A DNA stretch of 6,776 nucleotides from DUZB01 sp964407525 (GTDB taxonomy: Bacteria > Desulfobacterota > DSM-4660 > Desulfatiglandales > Desulfatiglandaceae), in contig CAYOWC010000271.1 in assembly GCA_964407525.1 (NCBI GenBank), positions 1 through 6,776 of the forward strand, given 5' to 3'. Below are positions 1 through 6,151 of the stretch, piece after piece. The notes below the pieces were generated by a model. It saw nothing but the letters and a program-made list of their open reading frames with translations. It had not been told where the DNA came from and made no database searches. The position numbers and the translations under genes are program-made. Numbering within the stretch: position 1 is the first letter of the stretch; each line of letters opens with the position of its first letter.

Positions 1-1313
1 TCCAGCATTTTCCGGACGGCCTCTTTGAGATTGCTTTCGGAATCCAGAAGAAACTGACCCGAAATCACCACGGACTCTCCATCCGTAACCCCTGCCAACA
101 CCTGTACCCGTTCATTGTCCAGCAGAGGACCAAGGGTCACGTCTCTCGGGACGAATTTTCCATGGCCCGAGCTGATGAAAACCACGTTTCTCCGTCCCGT
201 TCGAATGACCGCTTCCGATGGAACTGTAAGCCCTTCCCCTTTAAAGACGGCCTTGATCCGTATGTCGGCATACATCTCCGGTTTCAGCTCCATGTCAGGG
301 TTCTGGAATACGAGGCGGACGATCAGGTCCCTCGTTTTCGGCTGCAGGTAGGGATAGACGAATGCAACCGTACCGGAAAAGGTTTTTCCGGGCAGGTAAG
401 GCAATGTCATTTCCGCCTGCTGGCCTTCTTTGATCATGGCAAGTTCATACTCATATATATGGGCATCCACCCAGACCCGTGAGAGGTCTGCAATCTGGAA
501 GACCATGGTTCCTGCTTTGATATAGGAGCCTTCTTCCGCGTTTCTCCGGATCACGAATCCGTTCAAGGGAGAGCGGATCATCACGGTCTTTCTGACCTTC
601 CCCGATTCTTCCAATGCCTCTATTTCACTTTCCGGAACGTCAAAATACCGGAGTCTGTTTCTCGAAGAATCCAGAAGGCTTTTTCCTCCGGTCCTCCGGG
701 ATTTCCCCAGAGTCCGGAAGGCTACCAGGTATTCTTCCTGGGCTGCAACCAACTCGGGAGAATACAAATCAAACAGGGGTTCTCCTTTTTTCACATATTT
801 CCCCGTGAAATCCACATGGAGGTTGTCAATCCAGCCGTTGGTTTTCAGGTTCACCTGGGCGGTCAATGTCTCATCCGGGGTGATATGCCCATAGGTACGA
901 AGGGTATGAATGAGCGGCCCTTTTTTGACCTTGCCGAGGCGGATTCCCATGTTCTGCTGGGTTACAGGATCGATTTTCACCGCCTCCTGGCTGGTCATTT
1001 CGTCTTCATACACGGGCACAAGGTCCATTCCCATGGCGCTTTTTCCCGACTTATCATAGATTTCGGTGGGGTTCATGGGGGCACGCCAGTAAAGGATTTT
1101 CCCCATTTTCATGTCAGACGAGGAGACCTCCCGGCCGCTTTGAGGATGTTCCCCTGACGAGGCCTCTTTTTTGGTCTTTTGTCCAGCTTGAGGCGGCTGT
1201 AGATAGCCCATGAAATAGGCGGTTCCTCCAGCGAGAAGGAGCGTAAGAACCACGGTCAAAAAAATAATCTTCCATGTTGAACCGCTTTTCTCAGCCTGTC
1301 CGTTTCCTTTCAT
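1..1313 (-). CDS. cusB: CusB-type RND efflux periplasmic adaptor, C-terminus cut by window edge
   Basis: Membrane-fusion protein that bridges an inner-membrane RND pump and an outer-membrane channel and, in CusB, hands Cu(I)/Ag(I) to the pump. The frame is open for 437 codons from ATG 1313 to the left edge without a stop. Order of parts: an uncleaved N-terminal membrane anchor (about residues 15-37), a polar linker, a heavy-metal-binding domain (about 74-105, YWRAPMNP then KSAMGMDLVPVYED), the two halves of the lipoyl/barrel-sandwich fold (about 145-185 and 243-277) flanking an alpha-hairpin (about 187-240), a beta-barrel, and a membrane-proximal domain (360 onward, including LTVPSEAVI and VISGQFLLDSESNL). 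The last motif normally lies near the C-terminus of the family, so probably little is missing. AAGGAGA lies 7 nt before the ATG. The start overlaps the previous gene's stop as ATGA, indicating translational coupling. Metal specificity is inferred from the methionines, not proven. Confidence 0.93.
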   Translation of the reverse strand, partial: MKGNGQAEKSGSTWKIIFLTVVLTLLLAGGTAYFMGYLQPPQAGQKTKKEASSGEHPQSGREVSSSDMKMGKILYWRAPMNPTEIYDKSGKSAMGMDLVPVYEDEMTSQEAVKIDPVTQQNMGIRLGKVKKGPLIHTLRTYGHITPDETLTAQVNLKTNGWIDNLHVDFTGKYVKKGEPLFDLYSPELVAAQEEYLVAFRTLGKSRRTGGKSLLDSSRNRLRYFDVPESEIEALEESGKVRKTVMIRSPLNGFVIRRNAEEGSYIKAGTMVFQIADLSRVWVDAHIYEYELAMIKEGQQAEMTLPYLPGKTFSGTVAFVYPYLQPKTRDLIVRLVFQNPDMELKPEMYADIRIKAVFKGEGLTVPSEAVIRTGRRNVVFISSGHGKFVPRDVTLGPLLDNERVQVLAGVTDGESVVISGQFLLDSESNLKEAVRKML

Positions 1314-2866
1314 CTGCCCGTCTCCTTCCGCTCTGGTTGAAGGGTCGCTCCCACTGCATCCTCAACAAGCGCAAAAGCGATGCCAATGGCGCTCAATTCC
1401 CGCTCGGCGGCGAGGGAACTATCCAACCACGCATCGTAAGACGAGATGACGTCCGCAAAGGACATTCCCGCCTCGTAGCCTCGGGTTGAGACATCAAGGG
1501 CATCTTTGGACAGCTGCAAAATGGATTTCCTGTACAGGGCTTCCTCGCGTTTTGCCAGATCCAGTCGGAACCACGCGTTTCGTACGAGGGTGTTGGTGTG
1601 GGCTTCCTCTTTTTCCAGTTCATTTCTGAGGGCGCCCAGTTCCTGCTGTGTTTGACGGAGGTAAGCGTCTTCCATGCCGTACCACGGCATCAGGGGCAGG
1701 CCTGAGCCTCTCGATGCTCGGGTTGAAACCGGAAAATCGTCCTTGATGGCAACAGAACCTACCTGGTTTATGGCCTCATCCTCATAAAGGGACAGATTCA
1801 GGGTGTAGGGGGGAAGAATCATGGTTTTGGCCATTTCAATGAGCCTTTCCATTTTGCCCACCCGGGCACGCATGCGTCTCAGTTCCTGCCTGCGTTCGCG
1901 GGCCAGTGCATAAAGACCGTTTAAAGGCGGCGCAACCTTTGGGGGTTTACGATCTTCGGGGATGCCTATTTTGGCTTCCGGTGAAAGATTGAGGATTTCA
2001 AGCATTTCTAATTTCACATTCTGTTGCTTTTCGATCAAGGTATCCAAATCCTCTTCCAGGATCTCCCGCCGGATGCGCACCTTGATCACGTCCTGGTAAC
2101 TTGTGCCGCCGGTCTCGTATCGGATGGTGGCTACCTGTTCCAGATGCCTGAAGAGAAGAATGGTTTCCCTGGATATTTTTTCCGCCCTGTAAAAAAAGAG
2201 GAGGTTCCAATAGGCCTCTCGCGTATTGGTAATGGCCTCTCTTTTCGCGATTTCCAGATTTTCCAAGGCCACCTTGATTCCCTGGCCCACAATCTCCCCT
2301 TTCAGGGACAACACCCCGGGAAAGGGAAATTTCGTCTTCATCGAGTTTTTCCCCTTCAAAGCCCCCACACCGGTCATCAACCCTTCCGTAAATGCCGTAT
2401 ATTCCCGAAGAATGTCATCCAATGCAATCACCTGGCTGTAGGAATCGACGGCGGCCCGCGCTTTGTTTTTGCCGGCCTTAATTCCCGGGTTTCGGAGAAT
2501 AGTCAGGGTTTCCAGTGTTTCAAGGGAAAATCGGGGTGTAAGGGTCGCGGAAGCCGTTGTGGCATCCATTGCTGCCGGTTCGAGCGATTTAAGGAGAAGG
2601 GAAGGGGGGCGAAAAAAGGTCGCCTCGTTTCGGGGCGCCTCCAAAGCCTTTTCCCAGAGCGCCTTTGCCTGGCTGATTCTCCTTTTTTCCAGATCAAATC
2701 CGGTTTCATCCGAAGACCCGGCCTGCTCCGGCCTTTCTGGTTCCGAGGACACTGCATAGACCGGTGGTCGGTAGTCGTCATAATCGTTACTGAGTTGGGA
2801 ATAGCTGGAGCAGCCCACGGAAAAAGTCAGAAGGGCCAGTGCCCATGGAAAGAGATATTGTCCCAT
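1310..2866 (-). CDS. Divergent TolC-family outer-membrane efflux protein, probable lipoprotein
   Basis: A 518-residue protein of the outer-membrane efflux (TolC/OEP) superfamily, expected to form, or contribute to, the trimeric exit channel of the pump. A short hydrophobic signal ends at Cys19 (FSVGC), a relaxed lipobox, followed by a polar Asp/Pro/Glu-rich linker to about residue 110. Two OEP-like repeats follow (about 113-300 and 318-507), rich in predicted long helices. Family marks are KFPFPGVLSLKGE (179-191), YETGGTSYQDVIKVR (250-264) and TRGYEAGMSFADVI (461-474), which resemble the two hairpin-helix motifs of TolC proteins. The usual IPL strand motif of the second repeat is replaced by a segment containing PWYGMEDAYLR (394-404). 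ATG 2866 is preceded by GGAGGAA at 7 nt and overlaps the upstream stop as TAATG. The signal lacks Lys/Arg, which is odd. The family call is fairly sure; the partner role is inferred from the operon. Confidence 0.83.
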   Translation of the reverse strand: MGQYLFPWALALLTFSVGCSSYSQLSNDYDDYRPPVYAVSSEPERPEQAGSSDETGFDLEKRRISQAKALWEKALEAPRNEATFFRPPSLLLKSLEPAAMDATTASATLTPRFSLETLETLTILRNPGIKAGKNKARAAVDSYSQVIALDDILREYTAFTEGLMTGVGALKGKNSMKTKFPFPGVLSLKGEIVGQGIKVALENLEIAKREAITNTREAYWNLLFFYRAEKISRETILLFRHLEQVATIRYETGGTSYQDVIKVRIRREILEEDLDTLIEKQQNVKLEMLEILNLSPEAKIGIPEDRKPPKVAPPLNGLYALARERRQELRRMRARVGKMERLIEMAKTMILPPYTLNLSLYEDEAINQVGSVAIKDDFPVSTRASRGSGLPLMPWYGMEDAYLRQTQQELGALRNELEKEEAHTNTLVRNAWFRLDLAKREEALYRKSILQLSKDALDVSTRGYEAGMSFADVISSYDAWLDSSLAAERELSAIGIAFALVEDAVGATLQPERKETGR

Positions 2867-4206
2867 TATTGGTTTCCTCCCACGGCCTTTGCCTCGCTCC
2901 CGCCGGAAGCCTTTGTAATGGTTTGCCCCACCAGTTGTTCAAGGCTGGCAAGGACTTTTCCATAATCGGCCCTGGCCCTGGCCAGGGAGAGCTGGAAATT
3001 ATAATACACCGCCTGGGTTTCCACAAAATCGGAAAAACTGGCTTCACCCTCTCGATACCAGGTTTCGGCGATCTCCATGGCATTCATGGCCTGGGGCAGA
3101 AGATCGTCCCTATAAAGTACAATCAGTCTTTGGGCATTATTCAAACGGAAAAAAAGTTCGTGCACCCTGGACCTGGTTTCAGTGATGGATACCTCTTCCG
3201 CTGCTTTGGCTTTGCGGATGCCCGCCTCGGCCCGCGCCACCCGTCCCCTGTTCTTATCAAACCACAGAGGAATGGTCATGCCGACCTGAAAGCCCAGCCC
3301 GTCTCTCCCTGAGTCCTCAGGCCGTATGCCCACATCGGGTTGGCCGATGGCGGAATAGGATACCCCCACATTGAAGTCTGGGAGGTTTTGGTAGCGTGCC
3401 AGCTCGGCTCTTGCATCCGCCCTCTCCACAAGGGCGCCGGCAATACGAAGGTCTTCCTGATTGGCCTCGGCCAATTTGTAAAGCCCTTTGAGATTGAAGA
3501 CAATGGGCTGGAATCCTTTATCCAGCAGTTTCCCAATCGTTGCATCGGGCATCCGGTTCAAAATACCGTTCAACCGGGTTTTTTCCGTAAGCTCCAATTC
3601 TTCCAGAAGGATTTCATCATAGCGGATCTGTCCCAGTTGGGACTGGGCCCTCACCATATCGATCAATGCTGCCCTGTCCCTGGCATAGGCGGTTTCTCCC
3701 ACTTTCCGGAGGTGTATCAAAAGTCGGAGGTTCCGGGCTACCACCTTTCTGGCTGTACGGATGTACAGAAGTTCGTGAAAGGACCGGCGAACCGATGCCA
3801 TCACTCCTTTTACAGTCCTGTCCAGTTTGATATGGGCTACCCGCGCCTCTGCTTCCACCACCTTTCCTGCCTGGGTCAATTTTCCGGGAAAGGGAATTTT
3901 CTGATTCAGAGTGGCGACCCAGTCCTGAGGGCCTAAACGGGTCTCGATCGGTTCTGGAAAATAGGTGAACCGTATCTCGGGATCAGGGTAGCCTGTGGTA
4001 ATGCGATATTGTTCAACGGTTTCCCTCCATCCTTCACGAACTTCCCGTATGGATGGATTGTTGAGGTAGGCGTATGCAATAAGGTCTGCGACAGCCACGT
4101 CTCCGTCGAGGCGAGGTTCTAATTCACTGCTGAAAGATGGTGGAGTAAACTCCCCCCATGTGAAAATGCTGAGCGCCGCCAGGAATACTACTAGAAGTCT
4201 CTTCAT
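2866..4206 (-). CDS. TolC/CusC-family outer-membrane factor of metal efflux pump
   Basis: First gene of the efflux operon, encoding the outer-membrane channel that would dock with the CusB-type adaptor. From ATG 4206 it is 446 residues. The frame stays open to an ATG at 4245 (459 residues), but 4206 is preferred: it starts MKRLLVVFLAALSIF, a normal Sec signal with a charged n-region, and has GAGGG 8 nt upstream, whereas 4245 has only a weak GAGA. No Cys follows the signal, so unlike E. coli CusC it is not expected to be lipidated. Two OEP repeats are visible, about residues 40-230 and 245-430. Marks are LNQKIPFPGKL (100-110), ALIDMVRAQSQL near the first hairpin tip, NLPDFNVGVSYS and VGMTIPLWFDKNRGR in the strands, and EASFSDFVETQ in the last helix. 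Length is normal for the family. It is followed directly by the second TolC-family gene (TAATG overlap). Confidence 0.88.
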   Translation of the reverse strand: MKRLLVVFLAALSIFTWGEFTPPSFSSELEPRLDGDVAVADLIAYAYLNNPSIREVREGWRETVEQYRITTGYPDPEIRFTYFPEPIETRLGPQDWVATLNQKIPFPGKLTQAGKVVEAEARVAHIKLDRTVKGVMASVRRSFHELLYIRTARKVVARNLRLLIHLRKVGETAYARDRAALIDMVRAQSQLGQIRYDEILLEELELTEKTRLNGILNRMPDATIGKLLDKGFQPIVFNLKGLYKLAEANQEDLRIAGALVERADARAELARYQNLPDFNVGVSYSAIGQPDVGIRPEDSGRDGLGFQVGMTIPLWFDKNRGRVARAEAGIRKAKAAEEVSITETRSRVHELFFRLNNAQRLIVLYRDDLLPQAMNAMEIAETWYREGEASFSDFVETQAVYYNFQLSLARARADYGKVLASLEQLVGQTITKASGGSEAKAVGGNQ

Positions 4207-4265
4207 GGGTCCCACCCTCACAAATTCTGTCTGAATCGAATTCATTTGTCTCTTTTCAACCTAAC

Positions 4266-4284
4266 CCTTTTTAAGATAAAAAGG
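4266..4284. repeat. 19-bp perfect inverted repeat near predicted efflux transcript start
   Basis: CCTTTTTA and TAAAAAGG form 8-bp perfect arms around a 3-nt centre (AGA). It overlaps the predicted transcript start of the efflux operon (about 4277), so it could be an operator. If transcription starts further upstream, it could be an RNA hairpin in the leader. Confidence 0.5.
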
Positions 4285-4309
4285 AAATGCAAAATTCAGA
4301 CCATTTCCT
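4282..4309. repeat. 28-bp inverted repeat framing the sigma-54-like element
   Basis: AGGAAATG (4282-4289) and CATTTCCT (4302-4309) are perfect 8-bp inverted arms separated by 12 nt. The -24/-12 element lies inside and partly in the arms. It could be an operator whose occupation blocks the promoter, or a coincidence of composition. Confidence 0.45.
4288..4303 (-). promoter_or_regulatory. Candidate sigma-54 (-24/-12) promoter of the efflux operon
   Basis: Read on the minus strand the element is TGGTCTGAATTTTGCA. It has the invariant GG and GC of sigma-54 promoters separated by exactly 10 nt, with TGG at -24, G then A before the spacer, and TTGCA at -12. It differs from the TGGCACG consensus at three positions (TCT for CAC). 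The predicted transcript start is near 4277, giving a leader of about 70 nt to ATG 4206. No comparable sigma-70 pair was found on this strand. Sigma-54 promoters need an enhancer-binding activator; none is encoded in the window. Confidence 0.5.
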
Positions 4310-4331
4310 AATCCATGGCAAATATGGGTCA

Positions 4332-4366
4332 TTTGTATCCAGATAGGTGATTCAGCTGTATACAAA
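4332..4366. repeat. Widely spaced inverted repeat, candidate activator site
   Basis: TTTGTAT (4332-4338) and ATACAAA (4360-4366) are perfect 7-bp inverted arms 21 nt apart. The right arm overlaps the 8-bp palindrome TGTATACA (4357-4364). Relative to the predicted efflux start near 4277 the arms lie about -55 to -89, a possible enhancer position for a sigma-54 activator. The long spacing makes this weaker than the other repeats. Confidence 0.35.
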
Positions 4367-4403
4367 CGATCCGCCTATTCCTGTCGTCCGGCAGAAAACC
4401 CGG

Positions 4404-4427
4404 TTGACATAATGTCTATGATTATGT
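4404..4427 (+). promoter_or_regulatory. Candidate operator and -35-like box before the diguanylate cyclase gene
   Basis: TTGACA (4404-4409) is a perfect -35 hexamer on the plus strand, but no good -10 box lies 16-18 nt downstream. It overlaps two nested palindromes: GACAT-A-ATGTC (4406-4416) and ACATAAT-N7-ATTATGT (4407-4427, 7-bp perfect arms). The arrangement suggests a dimeric regulator covering the promoter of the rightward gene. The regulator is unknown. Confidence 0.35.
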
Positions 4428-4488
4428 ACCCGTTAATAAGGGTTATTTTCTATGCAATCTTTGTAGAGGAAGGATCGAGCCGATAACG

Positions 4489-4493
4489 AGGAG
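4489..4493 (+). promoter_or_regulatory. Unusually distant Shine-Dalgarno-like AGGAG for the cyclase gene
   Basis: AGGAG is the only strong ribosome-binding match before the diguanylate cyclase gene, but it sits 20 nt upstream of ATG 4514, too far for ordinary use. Only an AAGAAAA run lies nearer. An in-frame TAA at 4502-4504 rules out an earlier start. Translation from 4514 may therefore be weak. Confidence 0.3.
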
Positions 4494-4513
4494 AAAGATC
4501 TTAAGAAAATGCT

Positions 4514-6151
4514 ATGACTGATAGAAACTCCCAAAACAAATTTATGCTGATCCGCTATTTCTTGACCATTTTCGTGGTTGTTACGGCTGTGGTTATGGGC
4601 GCTGTAACGGGTTTTTATTATTATGAAAAGGGGGACTATCTGTCACGCTTGAAATTAGAAGAGCGGGTGAGCGTAAGGCTGGAAAAGGCGCTGGTTGAGA
4701 GTAATCTTAAAGAGATCATTTCAGACCTCAGATTTTTAGCGCAACAGAACGAACTTCTCCAGATGTTGGATCAAGAACCTGTCGGGATAGAATCCAAAGG
4801 CCTGATTGCAATGGAATATCGGGCGCTCAGCCGGCAAAAGCAAAAATACGATCAGATTCGCTTTATTGATGTGGTGGGAATTGAAAAAGTCAGGGTGGAT
4901 TACAAGGGTGGCGATCCGGCAATTGTTCCGGAACAAGGGCTGCAAAATAAAGGAAACCGATACTACTTCAAAGATACACTGGCACTTTCTCGGGATGAGA
5001 TCTTCATTTCGCCCTTTGATCTGAATATGGAACACGGCAAGATTGAGGAACCCTTGAAACCGATGATCCGATTGGGAACCCCTGTTTTCGACGGGAAAAA
5101 TCGAAAACGGGGCATTGTGGTGCTCAATTATCTGGGTGATAGATTGCTCAAAGCACTCGATGTAAGCTCCGAAATGTCTCCCGGGAAAGCCATGCTTGTC
5201 AATTCGGATGGCTATTGGCTTTCCAGTCCAATTGCCGATGATGAATGGGGTTTTATGTTCCCGGAAAGAAAAGACCGGCAATTTTATTCTGATTTCCCGG
5301 ATGCATGGAAAAAAATTCTTTCAACAGAGGAAACCCAGATTGCCCAGTTTGAAAAAAAAGGGGAAAAAGGGTTGTTTACTTCCGCCACCGTATATCCGGT
5401 GATGGAAGAATTCAAAAGCAGCTCAGGGTCGGCAGATGCCCGTGGAGATAGCGAAAAGAACCTGAAATCAAACGAATATTTTTGGAAAATAATTTCTTAT
5501 CTTCCCTATGAAACCTTACAGGCCGGCATAAAAGGCCTTCAGAAGAAGCTCCTCTTATTGATCCTTGTCCTGCTTCTGCTGGTGGGCATTTCTTCCTGGA
5601 TCATCGCTCGAGACATGGTGAGGCGAAAGTCATACCAGATGGAACTCTATCGTTCCGCGAATTTTGATAAATTAACGAATGTGCCGAATCGAGCGCTTTT
5701 TCTGGATCGGCTGGATCAAATCTTGAAGCAATCCGAAAGGTATGAACGGAAATTTGCTTTGCTCTTTATCGATCTGGATGGTTTCAAATCGGTGAATGAT
5801 ACTTTGGGGCACGATGCGGGAGATGAACTGTTGATCAAGACTGCGGAAAGGCTGCAGGAGTGCGTTAGAGACGCAGATACGGTGGCTCGAATCGGAGGGG
5901 ACGAGTTCACGGTTATCCTCAGCACCATAACCTCCGTTGATGATGCACAGTCCGTCGCTCAAAAAATCATACAAGCATTGTCAACACCTTTCAGGCTCGG
6001 AGATGAGGAAGCACAAATCGGGGCCAGCATCGGGATCAGTGTATTCCCTAAGAATGGAGGAAATGCGGAAATTCTATTGAAAAAGGCAGATGACGCCATG
6101 TACGTGGCCAAAAAGGCAGGAAAAAACGATTATAGAATGAGTTCCGGTTAG
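4514..6151 (+). CDS. Membrane-anchored diguanylate cyclase with periplasmic sensor domain
   Basis: Makes c-di-GMP from two GTP in the cytoplasm in response to a periplasmic signal. The 545 residues are arranged as TM1 (about 12-36), a periplasmic region of about 300 residues (37-342), TM2 (343-365) and a GGDEF domain (about 380-542). The sensor resembles double-Cache (VP0354-like) modules, with RFIDVVGIEKVRVDY, LQNKGNRYYFKDTL, ISPFDLNMEHGKIE and GIVVLNYLG as its strongest marks; its ligand is unknown. The catalytic domain is intact: DKLTNVPNR (385-393), FIDLDGFKSVND (418-429) with metal ligand Asp420, GGDEF (461-465), and an RxxD inhibitory site (RDAD, 452-455) exactly five residues before GGDEF. 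Active synthesis with product feedback is expected. No EAL domain is present. It is transcribed divergently from the efflux operon. The start is fixed by an in-frame stop just upstream, although its Shine-Dalgarno is poor. Confidence 0.95.
   Translation: MTDRNSQNKFMLIRYFLTIFVVVTAVVMGAVTGFYYYEKGDYLSRLKLEERVSVRLEKALVESNLKEIISDLRFLAQQNELLQMLDQEPVGIESKGLIAMEYRALSRQKQKYDQIRFIDVVGIEKVRVDYKGGDPAIVPEQGLQNKGNRYYFKDTLALSRDEIFISPFDLNMEHGKIEEPLKPMIRLGTPVFDGKNRKRGIVVLNYLGDRLLKALDVSSEMSPGKAMLVNSDGYWLSSPIADDEWGFMFPERKDRQFYSDFPDAWKKILSTEETQIAQFEKKGEKGLFTSATVYPVMEEFKSSSGSADARGDSEKNLKSNEYFWKIISYLPYETLQAGIKGLQKKLLLLILVLLLLVGISSWIIARDMVRRKSYQMELYRSANFDKLTNVPNRALFLDRLDQILKQSERYERKFALLFIDLDGFKSVNDTLGHDAGDELLIKTAERLQECVRDADTVARIGGDEFTVILSTITSVDDAQSVAQKIIQALSTPFRLGDEEAQIGASIGISVFPKNGGNAEILLKKADDAMYVAKKAGKNDYRMSSG

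Larger units (their letters stand above)
4207..4513. promoter_or_regulatory. Divergent intergenic control region
   Basis: These 307 bases lie between the leftward efflux operon and the rightward diguanylate cyclase gene. No convincing gene was found on either strand; the leftmost 39 bases could be an N-terminal extension of the TolC-family gene if ATG 4245 were used. The region is AT-richer than the flanks and contains a sigma-54-like element plus four inverted repeats, each listed separately. Promoters for both flanking genes should lie here. Confidence 0.7.

Noticed and set aside
816..1157. Plus-strand open frame of 113 codons
   Set aside because: It lies antisense to the CusB-type gene across its metal-binding domain, and the minus-strand frame is clearly the coding one.
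2024..2965. Long plus-strand open frame of 313 codons antisense to the two TolC-family genes
   Set aside because: It spans the junction of two well-supported minus-strand genes, is rich in Phe/Gly/His/Pro in a manner typical of antisense shadow frames, and has no recognisable domain.
3340..3936. Plus-strand open frame of 198 codons
   Set aside because: It lies wholly antisense within the CusC-like gene, which has clear family motifs; the translation shows no domain or membrane pattern.
4404..4432. Complete sigma-70 promoter for the cyclase gene using TTGACA
   Set aside because: At 16-18 nt spacing the -10 position reads GTACCC, TACCCG or ACCCGT; the nearest TATGTA is only 14 nt away. Kept only as a -35-like box.
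4435..4447. AATAA-GGG-TTATT inverted repeat
   Set aside because: The 5-bp AT-only arms are likely by chance in an AT-rich leader.
4440..4456. Sigma-54 promoter on the plus strand (GG then ATGCA)
   Set aside because: The GG to GC distance is 11 or 12 nt instead of the required 10, and the TTGC core is missing.
4736..5281. Minus-strand open frame of 181 codons inside the cyclase gene
   Set aside because: It is antisense to the conserved sensor-domain coding sequence, with no motif and no start signal.
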